From: Thermoanaerobaculia bacterium
GTDB taxonomy: Bacteria; Acidobacteriota; Thermoanaerobaculia; Multivoradales; UBA5704
NCBI GenBank assembly: GCA_025937035.1
Contig: JAICSG010000118.1
Coordinates: 1-8,947 of the forward strand
Reading direction: 5' to 3'
Length of the DNA: 8,947 nt
Position numbers and translations under genes: made by a program. Position 1 is the first letter of the stretch. Every line of letters begins with the position of its first letter. Shown piece after piece: positions 1-8,947 of this stretch. The notes beneath the pieces are model-generated. The model worked only from the letters and a program-made list of their open reading frames with translations. It searched no databases and was not told where the DNA came from.

Positions 1-25
1 CAGTTTCGAGGGAGAAACGCCCCCG

Positions 26-2068
26 ATGACCCGCGACCAGGCCGCGAAGCAGATCTCGAAGCTCCGTAGCGAGATCCGGCACCACGAATACCTCTACTAC
101 GTCGCAGACCGCCCCGAGGTCTCCGACGAGGAGTTCGACCGCCTCTTCCATGAGCTGGAGGAGCTGGAGGCGAAATACCCGGACCTCGTCTCCGAGGACT
201 CCCCCACCCAGCGGGTGGCCGGCTCGCCGCTCGATTCGTTCCCCACCATCGAGCACGCCGCGCCCATGCTCTCGCTCGACTCCAGCCAGGACGAGGACAA
301 CCTCCGCCGTTTCGACGAGCGGCTGCGCAAGGCCTTGGGGGACACGCCGGTCGAGTACGTCCTGGAGCCCACGCTCGACGGCCTCTCCATGGAGCGGGTC
401 TACCGCGACGGCGTCCTGGTGCAGGCGGTCACCCGCGGCGACGGCCGCAAGGGGGAGGGGGTCACCGCCAACGTCCGCACCATCGCCAGCGTGCCGCTCA
501 AGCTGCGCGAGAGCGACCGCCCGGCGCCGCCGTTCCTCTCCGTGCGCGGCGAGATCATCATGTTCGCCAGGGACTTCGACCGCCTCAACGAGCGGCTGAT
601 GGCTGAGGGCAAAGAGCCCTTCGCCAGCCCGCGCAACTCCGCCGCCGGTACGGTGCGCCAGCTCGATCCCCAGCTCACCGCCTCCCGCCCGCTCCACATG
701 TACGCCTACGACATCCTCGCCTCCGAAGGGGTGGAGGGCATCGAGACCCAGTGGGACGTGCTGCAGGCCCTGCGCGCCTGGGGGCTCAAGGTCAACGAGC
801 GGATCAAGAAGGCCAAGACCCTCGACGACATCCTCGCCTACCACAAGGGCTTCGAGGAGGAGCGGGACGACCTCGGCTACGAGATCGACGGCGTGGTGAT
901 CAAGCTGAACGACCTCGCCGACCGCGAGACCCTGGGCTGGACCTCCCGCCACCCGCGCTGGGCCTACGCCTTCAAGTTCCCTCCGCGCAAGGAGGTCACC
1001 CGCATCCTCTCGATCCTCCCCTCGGTGGGGCGGACCGGCGTGGTCACGCCGGTCGCGATCATGCTGCCGGTCGAGATCGGCGGCGTCACCGTGGCCCGCG
1101 CCACCCTGCACAACCGCGAGGAGGTGGCCCGCAAGGACGTCCGCGAGGGGGACCGCGTGCGCGTCCAGCGGGCCGGGGACGTCATCCCGCAGGTGATCGA
1201 GCGCATCGAGGAGCCCGGCCACGAGCGGAGCCCCGAGTGGCGGATGCCGGAAACCTGCCCCTCCTGCGGCACGCCCCTGATCGAGCGCGGCCCGTTCACC
1301 GTCTGCCCCAACAGCTTCGAGTGCCCGGCCCAGCTCGCCGGCCGCATCGTCCACTTCGCCTCGCGCGACGCCCTGGACATCGAGGGTCTGGGGGACGAGA
1401 CCTCCAAGCTCTTCGTGGCCGAGGGGCTGGTCAAGCAGCTCCCGGACCTCTTCGAGATCCGCCCCGAGCAGCTCGTGGTGCTGGAGGGGTTCGCCCAGAA
1501 GTCGGCCAACAAGCTGGTGGAGGCCCTGAAGAAGGCCGCCTCCGCCGCCGAGCTCCCCCGCTTCCTCTATGGCTTAGGGATTCCGGAGGTGGGGGTCGCC
1601 GTGGCCCGCGACCTCGCCCGGTGCTTCGGCACCTTCGCCCGGCTGCGGGCGGCGGACGAGGCCACGCTCCAGGAGGTCCCCGGGGTGGGACCACGGATGG
1701 CCGAGCAGATCACCGCCTTCTTCGCCGAGCCAAACAACGCCAAGGTGCTCGACGAGCTCACCGGCCGGATGCATCTGGTGGAGACCGAGCCAGAGCCATC
1801 CGGTGGGGGGGACGGGGCCGTAAAACCTCTTGCGGGGCAGAAGTGGGTCTTCACCGGCGGCCTCACCCACCTCACCCGCCGCGACGCTCAAGGCTACGTG
1901 GAATCCCTGGGCGCCCGCGCCACCGGCTCGGTCAGCAAGTCCACGGACGTCGTGGTGGTCGGCGAGGACGCCGGCTCCAAGGCCGAGGACGCGCGCAAGC
2001 TGGGGGTCCGGACCATGAACGAGGAAGAATTTCTGGATTTCCTCCGCGGGAACGGGATCGGCGTCTGA
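26..2068 (+). CDS. ligA: NAD-dependent DNA ligase (LigA family) lacking the catalytic lysine
   Basis: This 680-residue protein has the usual LigA length and full domain order. Domain Ia (about 1-70) has the HHEYLYYV motif, followed by the nucleotidyltransferase domain (about 71-320) and the OB fold (about 321-405). A Cys4 zinc finger uses C411, C414, C427 and C433, then come helix-hairpin-helix repeats (about 436-590) and a C-terminal BRCT domain (about 603-675). LigA normally seals nicks using NAD+, through an adenylate on the lysine of KxDG. Here that motif reads EPTLDG, with threonine at residue 116 (codon acg, 371-373). Other aligned active-site residues are present: E114, D118, G119, R137, E176, R203, R280, D288, K293 and K317. 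R124 replaces a usually hydrophobic residue just after the motif. The start is supported by alignment to E. coli LigA and a purine-rich gagggag about 11 bases upstream. Family assignment is certain; ligase activity is doubtful unless the base is an error. It may be a second, non-canonical paralogue. Confidence 0.95.
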   Translation: MTRDQAAKQISKLRSEIRHHEYLYYVADRPEVSDEEFDRLFHELEELEAKYPDLVSEDSPTQRVAGSPLDSFPTIEHAAPMLSLDSSQDEDNLRRFDERLRKALGDTPVEYVLEPTLDGLSMERVYRDGVLVQAVTRGDGRKGEGVTANVRTIASVPLKLRESDRPAPPFLSVRGEIIMFARDFDRLNERLMAEGKEPFASPRNSAAGTVRQLDPQLTASRPLHMYAYDILASEGVEGIETQWDVLQALRAWGLKVNERIKKAKTLDDILAYHKGFEEERDDLGYEIDGVVIKLNDLADRETLGWTSRHPRWAYAFKFPPRKEVTRILSILPSVGRTGVVTPVAIMLPVEIGGVTVARATLHNREEVARKDVREGDRVRVQRAGDVIPQVIERIEEPGHERSPEWRMPETCPSCGTPLIERGPFTVCPNSFECPAQLAGRIVHFASRDALDIEGLGDETSKLFVAEGLVKQLPDLFEIRPEQLVVLEGFAQKSANKLVEALKKAASAAELPRFLYGLGIPEVGVAVARDLARCFGTFARLRAADEATLQEVPGVGPRMAEQITAFFAEPNNAKVLDELTGRMHLVETEPEPSGGGDGAVKPLAGQKWVFTGGLTHLTRRDAQGYVESLGARATGSVSKSTDVVVVGEDAGSKAEDARKLGVRTMNEEEFLDFLRGNGIGV

Positions 2069-2086
2069 TCTGTTTACCTGGGAGGA

Positions 2087-2103
2087 GGCCGGAGATCCCG
2101 GCC
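2087..2103 (+). other. small GC-rich stem-loop between ligA and msrB
   Basis: GGCCGG (2087-2092) and CCGGCC (2098-2103) form a perfect 6-bp stem with the 5-base loop AGATC. No T-run follows, so this is not a convincing intrinsic terminator. It lies in the 58-base gap between ligA and msrB and could be a weak attenuator, an mRNA-stability element, or chance in GC-rich DNA. Confidence 0.3.
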
Positions 2104-2110
2104 GCCAAAC

Positions 2111-2117
2111 GAAGGGG
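2111..2117 (+). promoter_or_regulatory. Shine-Dalgarno sequence that favours the second msrB ATG
   Basis: The purine-rich gaagggg abuts the ATG at 2118 directly, leaving no spacer. It lies 9 bases before the ATG at 2127, which is normal spacing. The second ATG also gives a standard signal peptide beginning MKLAIALIALALTG, so 2127 is the preferred start. Confidence 0.6.
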
Positions 2118-2126
2118 ATGGCTCCT

Positions 2127-2627
2127 ATGAAGCTCGCAATCGCTCTGATCGCCCTCGCGCTCACCGGGGCCCTGGCCTTCGCCGCCACGGCGCCCGTCCC
2201 CGGAAGCGACAAGAAAGGATCGAAGGAAGTGATCGACAAGATCGTCAAGTCGGACGACGAATGGAAGAAGGTCCTGACGCCCGAGCAATACAACGTGCTG
2301 CGGAAAGAGGGGACCGAGCGGCCCTTCAGCAGCCCGCTGAACAACATCCACGAGAAGGGGGTGTTCGTCTGCGCCGCCTGCGGCCTGACGCTCTACAGCT
2401 CGGACCAGAAGTTCGACTCCGGCACCGGCTGGCCGAGCTTCTGGGCGCCGATCGACCCCAGCCACATCACCACCAAGACCGACCGCAGCTTCTTCCAGGT
2501 CCGCACCGAGGTCCTCTGCGCCCGCTGCGGCGGCCACCTCGGCCACGTCTTTCCGGACGGCCCGCCGCCGACCGGCCTGCGGTACTGCATGAACGGCCTG
2601 GCGATGAAGTTCGTGCCGGCGAAGTAG
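2127..2627 (+). CDS. msrB: exported methionine-R-sulfoxide reductase MsrB
   Basis: MsrB reduces the R epimer of methionine sulfoxide in oxidised proteins back to methionine. From the ATG at 2127 the protein has 166 residues; an in-frame ATG at 2118 would add three but has no ribosome-site spacing. Residues 1-19 form a Sec-type signal peptide (positive K2, hydrophobic core, A-F-A before the likely cleavage site) with no lipobox cysteine, so the enzyme probably acts in the periplasm. The catalytic domain (about 41-164) shows the zinc pairs C82/C85 and C131/C134, the FDSGTGWPSF motif, HLGHVFPDGPPPTG and the catalytic C154 in RYCMN. The position that holds the recycling cysteine in two-cysteine MsrBs (GCGWPSF) is T100 here, so this is a one-cysteine type that needs direct reduction by an external donor. 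It lies 58 bases after ligA on the same strand and could share its transcript. It converges on actF. Confidence 0.95.
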   Translation: MKLAIALIALALTGALAFAATAPVPGSDKKGSKEVIDKIVKSDDEWKKVLTPEQYNVLRKEGTERPFSSPLNNIHEKGVFVCAACGLTLYSSDQKFDSGTGWPSFWAPIDPSHITTKTDRSFFQVRTEVLCARCGGHLGHVFPDGPPPTGLRYCMNGLAMKFVPAK

Positions 2628-2635
2628 GGATGACA

Positions 2636-2659
2636 GGCACGGGGCCTACGCCCCGTGCC
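2636..2659. repeat. perfect 10-bp palindromic hairpin between convergent msrB and actF
   Basis: GGCACGGGGC (2636-2645) and GCCCCGTGCC (2650-2659) are perfect reverse complements around the 4-base loop CTAC. The loop and the last base of the left... stem-side flank lie where actF ends: its stop codon TAG reads on the minus strand at 2648-2646, within the loop. The hairpin is symmetric, so both convergent transcripts would contain it. Neither side has a T-rich tail, so it is not a textbook intrinsic terminator, though it could block 3' exonucleases or assist Rho-independent or Rho-dependent stopping. Its GC-rich form and nearby GTAGGG (2624-2629) resemble the second palindrome inside actB, suggesting a dispersed repeat class. 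Confidence 0.6.
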
Positions 2660-3791
2660 GCAGGCTCTCCCCCAGGAACGGATCGTTCCGCGGCAACAGC
2701 GGCGCGCTGGCCAGGGCCCGGGTGGCGGCGAGCCATAACAGCGCCGCGAAGCCGGCGGCGATGAGGAGCTCGGGGGGGCCCAGACGCGGACCGGGGAGGA
2801 CCGCGGGGGCCACATTCATGTAGAGGTCGAGCCAGCTCCCAGCCAGCACCACCCCGGCGATCCCGGCAAGGCTCCTGGGATCGCGCTTCGTCCACCGGGG
2901 CAGCAGGACCACGAAGGGCACCAGCCAGCGGAGCACCGGCGCCAGCGCGAAGAGCGGCAGCCAGGCCCCGCGCGTGCGGACGGCGAAGTAGGGGATCTCC
3001 TCCGTGAGATTGCCGTACCAGATCAGCAGGTACTGGCAGACCCAGATGTAGGCCCAGAAGATGCTGAAGGCGAAGAGGAGCTTCCCCAGATCGTGCAGAT
3101 GGCCCGGGGTGATGCTGCCCGCGAGATCCCGCCGGGAGAGCCGCGCCACGGCCAGCGCGATGGCCGCGATCCCCGCCTGGAAGAGGCCGGCGAACATGTA
3201 GATGGCGAACATGGTGCTCGTCCAGCGGGGCTGGAGGGACATCAGCCAGTCGAAGCTGGCCAGCGAGAAGGTGATCGCGAAGAGCACCAGGAAGACCGCG
3301 GAGAGCCGGACCATGCGGCGGTGCTGGACGAGCCCCGGCTCTTGGTCCTGGGCCAGGGAAGCGCGGCGCAGGAGCAGCGAGAAGAGGCTCCAGAGGGCCA
3401 GGAAGGCGATCATTCTGAAAAGAAAGAGCGGCTCGTTCAGGTAGGCGCTCTTGACCTTCAGCACGGGATCGCTCTCCAGGGCTCCCGGCCGCATCCACGA
3501 ATACAGCGAATGCCGCCCCAGCCAGACGGCGAGCATCGGGAGCGCGGCCAGGGGGACGAGCGACATCAGCGCCTCGGGGACGCGCCGGAAGGCGGTCCAC
3601 CAGCCGGCCGAGGAGGCGTAGTGGATGGCGAGGAACACCTGGCCGGCCAGCGCCAGCGAGAGGAAGAGGAAGGCGCAGACGAGGAGGTCCGCCCAGCCGC
3701 GGACCGGATCGGCCCACAGCTCGAACAGGGCCGCGGCGGCTCCCGCGGCGAGCAGGACCAGGGCCACGATCCGCTGGTTGCGATCGCTCAT
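2646..3791 (-). CDS. actF: alternative complex III membrane subunit ActF
   Basis: This 381-residue integral membrane protein is the usual size for ActF, often annotated as a quinol:cytochrome c oxidoreductase membrane subunit. I count about ten hydrophobic helices, starting with IVALVLLAAGAAAALFEL near residue 8 and ending with the segment before the C-terminal tail. ActF is a weaker relative of ActC (NrfD/PsrC fold) and forms part of the membrane module of ACIII. The C-terminal NDPFLGESLRH matches the NDPxLxESL tail I associate with this family. The start is an ATG overlapping the actE stop by four bases (ATGA), with GGAGGT 9 bases upstream. It is the last gene of the operon; its stop codon lies in a hairpin loop only 18 bases from the msrB stop. 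No cytochrome oxidase genes follow, unlike in many ACIII loci. Confidence 0.9.
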   Translation of the reverse strand: MSDRNQRIVALVLLAAGAAAALFELWADPVRGWADLLVCAFLFLSLALAGQVFLAIHYASSAGWWTAFRRVPEALMSLVPLAALPMLAVWLGRHSLYSWMRPGALESDPVLKVKSAYLNEPLFLFRMIAFLALWSLFSLLLRRASLAQDQEPGLVQHRRMVRLSAVFLVLFAITFSLASFDWLMSLQPRWTSTMFAIYMFAGLFQAGIAAIALAVARLSRRDLAGSITPGHLHDLGKLLFAFSIFWAYIWVCQYLLIWYGNLTEEIPYFAVRTRGAWLPLFALAPVLRWLVPFVVLLPRWTKRDPRSLAGIAGVVLAGSWLDLYMNVAPAVLPGPRLGPPELLIAAGFAALLWLAATRALASAPLLPRNDPFLGESLRHGA

Positions 3792-4372
3792 TTCTGCGCC
3801 ACCTCCACGGGCCTCTGCAGTCTGTTGGACTGCAGCTCCCGGATCCAGTGGATCACCTTCCAGCGGTCCTCCGGCGCGATCTGCACGGCGTAGGAGGGCA
3901 TGATGCTGGTGCCGAGGGTGATGGTGTGGAACATCTGCCCGTCCGCCATGGTGAGGAGGCGCGTGCTGGTGTAGGAGGGCGGGTTGGGGAACTTGGGGAT
4001 CACCGGCCCGTCCCCCGCGCCCATCATGCCGTGGCAGGGGGCGCAGAAGGTCACGAAAACGGCGTGGCCCCGGGCGAGCACCTCGCGGCTGTGCGGGAAG
4101 GGGTTGCGCAGCTCGCGGCCGGCCCGCTCGGCGTCCTGGGGGGTGGCCGCGTAGTGGAACGGCAGCGCGGCCCCGCGGGCGATGGTGCCCGCCACCGGGA
4201 GCTGGTAGGTGAGGCCGTCGCGGGTCACCGGGTTGGGGGCGAAGGCGTCGTAGGGAACCGAGCGCGCCATGTCCGGCAGCAGCTCGTAGCCCGACGAATC
4301 GGGATTGTGGTGGTAGGCCCAGGCGCTGACGCCCAAGAGCAGGAGCAGGGCGAAGAAACGGATTTTTCTCAT
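3788..4372 (-). CDS. actE: alternative complex III monohaem cytochrome c subunit ActE
   Basis: This 194-residue cytochrome c carries one haem-attachment motif, C110-A-P-C113-H114, with M158 in IMPSY as the probable distal axial ligand. It therefore has a class I cytochrome c fold at about 97-182. Residues 1-19 (MRKIRFFALLLLLGVSAWA) form a signal peptide or anchor placing the domain in the periplasm. No cysteine occurs in this region, so it cannot be lipidated at the N terminus, as some ActE proteins are thought to be. Residues 29-48, including YELLPDMARSVPYDAF, match the linker I associate with ActE in deltaproteobacterial and related operons. ActE probably relays electrons from the ActA/ActB haem and iron-sulfur chain to an acceptor. 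It overlaps actD upstream and actF downstream by ATGA. Confidence 0.92.
   Translation of the reverse strand: MRKIRFFALLLLLGVSAWAYHHNPDSSGYELLPDMARSVPYDAFAPNPVTRDGLTYQLPVAGTIARGAALPFHYAATPQDAERAGRELRNPFPHSREVLARGHAVFVTFCAPCHGMMGAGDGPVIPKFPNPPSYTSTRLLTMADGQMFHTITLGTSIMPSYAVQIAPEDRWKVIHWIRELQSNRLQRPVEVAQK
3801..3806 (-). promoter_or_regulatory. Shine-Dalgarno sequence for actF inside actE
   Basis: GGAGGT on the minus strand lies 9 bases before the actF ATG (3791-3789), inside the 3' end of actE. It supports the overlapping ATGA start. Confidence 0.65.
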
Positions 4373-4880
4373 CGGTCCTCCTCCCGGACCTCGCCCGCGC
4401 CGGCGGCGCGGAGCAGCTCGTGGAGCGCGGCCCGCTCGTCGGGACCTGTGCCGTCCAGCTTGAGCACCAGGGCCATGGCGTCGTCGGTCACCCCCGCGGC
4501 CACCGGCCGGGGCTCGGCCAGGGGGCTCAAGGCACTGCGCCAGAAGAAGGCCGCCGCCGTGGCGAGGCCGCCCAGCAGGATGGTGGCCTCGAAGGTGATG
4601 GGCAGGAAGGCGAGCGCCGACTGCGCGGGCTTGCCGCCCACGTCGAGCGGCCAGTCGACCACCGCGCACCAGACCTGGAGGGCGATGGCGCCCGCCATGC
4701 CGCAGAAGCCGCCGGCCAGGGTGACCCAGGGGAGGCGGGTGCCCCGGAGCCCCAGGGCCTCGTCGAGCCCGTGGATGGCGTAGGGGGTGTAAACGTCGAG
4801 GATGGGGACCCGTTGCTCGCGGGCGCCGCGCACGGCCGCCAGCAGGCGGGACTCATCATGAAAGACCGCCACCAGCTGGC

Positions 4881-4884
<4 letters not shown>
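4369..4884 (-). CDS. actD: alternative complex III subunit ActD (DUF3341 family)
   Basis: This 171-residue protein has the layout of ActD, commonly annotated as a DUF3341 protein. A short cytoplasmic domain (about 1-50) includes ILDVYTPYAIHGLDEALGL and is followed by two transmembrane helices at about 51-76 and 90-115. The intervening loop has WPLDVGGKP, a conserved feature of the family. A polar tail (about 116-171) is rich in acidic residues. ActD carries no cofactor and packs against ActC in known ACIII structures, probably with a structural or coupling role. Its start ATG (4884-4882) overlaps the actC stop, with GAGGAGG 7 bases upstream. Its stop overlaps actE. Family and context are clear; the mechanism is not visible in the sequence. 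Confidence 0.92.
4377..4384 (-). promoter_or_regulatory. Shine-Dalgarno sequence for actE inside actD
   Basis: GGAGGAGG on the minus strand ends 4 bases before the actE ATG (4372-4370). It lies within the last codons of actD, which read EVREEDR. The spacing is short but workable and supports this start. Confidence 0.6.

Positions 4885-8947
<4,063 letters not shown>

Noticed and set aside
2118..2120. First ATG of msrB as the start
   Set aside because: The ribosome-site purines directly abut it with no spacer. The ATG nine bases later has normal spacing and a standard signal peptide. The first start cannot be fully excluded.
751..2130. 459-codon open frame on the + strand within ligA in another frame
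   Set aside because: The product is rich in R, G, P and A with no domain, and the ligA frame is conserved along its whole length.
3848..4783. 311-codon + strand frame opposite actE and actD
   Set aside because: It is antisense to two conserved genes, and its composition is that of a high-GC shadow frame.

Overview
This is a roughly 68-70% GC bacterial window with two converging transcription units and very little non-coding DNA. The rightward unit on the + strand holds a NAD-dependent DNA ligase gene (ligA-like) and an exported methionine-R-sulfoxide reductase gene (msrB). The leftward unit on the - strand fills the remaining 6.3 kb. It is most of an operon for the alternative complex III (ACIII, quinol:cytochrome c/electron acceptor oxidoreductase), in the order actB (5' end beyond the right edge), actC, actD, actE, actF. 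The pentahaem/multihaem actA normally precedes actB and would lie outside the window.

ACIII oxidises membrane quinol and passes electrons through haem and iron-sulfur subunits to a soluble cytochrome or a terminal oxidase, replacing the bc1 complex. The visible genes supply the iron-sulfur/MopB-like subunit (ActB), two ten-helix membrane subunits (ActC and ActF), a two-helix subunit (ActD) and a monohaem cytochrome c (ActE). All four visible gene junctions are the same 4-base ATGA stop/start overlap, and each has its own Shine-Dalgarno sequence inside the preceding gene, so tight translational coupling is likely. No oxidase genes follow actF; the operon ends 18 bases from the convergent msrB stop codon.

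High GC, ACIII in place of bc1 and the style of the LigA and Act proteins suggest an aerobic or facultative member of the Acidobacteriota, Myxococcota or another former deltaproteobacterial lineage. This is an inference; the window has no rRNA or other phylogenetic marker that would settle it.

The core system is a known one. The most unusual signal is in ligA. The adenylation-motif lysine (KxDG), essential in every characterised NAD-dependent ligase, is threonine here (T116), while the other catalytic and zinc residues I could align are intact. Also notable are two GC-rich palindromes that look like members of a dispersed repeat class. One is inserted in frame inside actB. The other sits between msrB and actF, with the actF stop codon in its loop.
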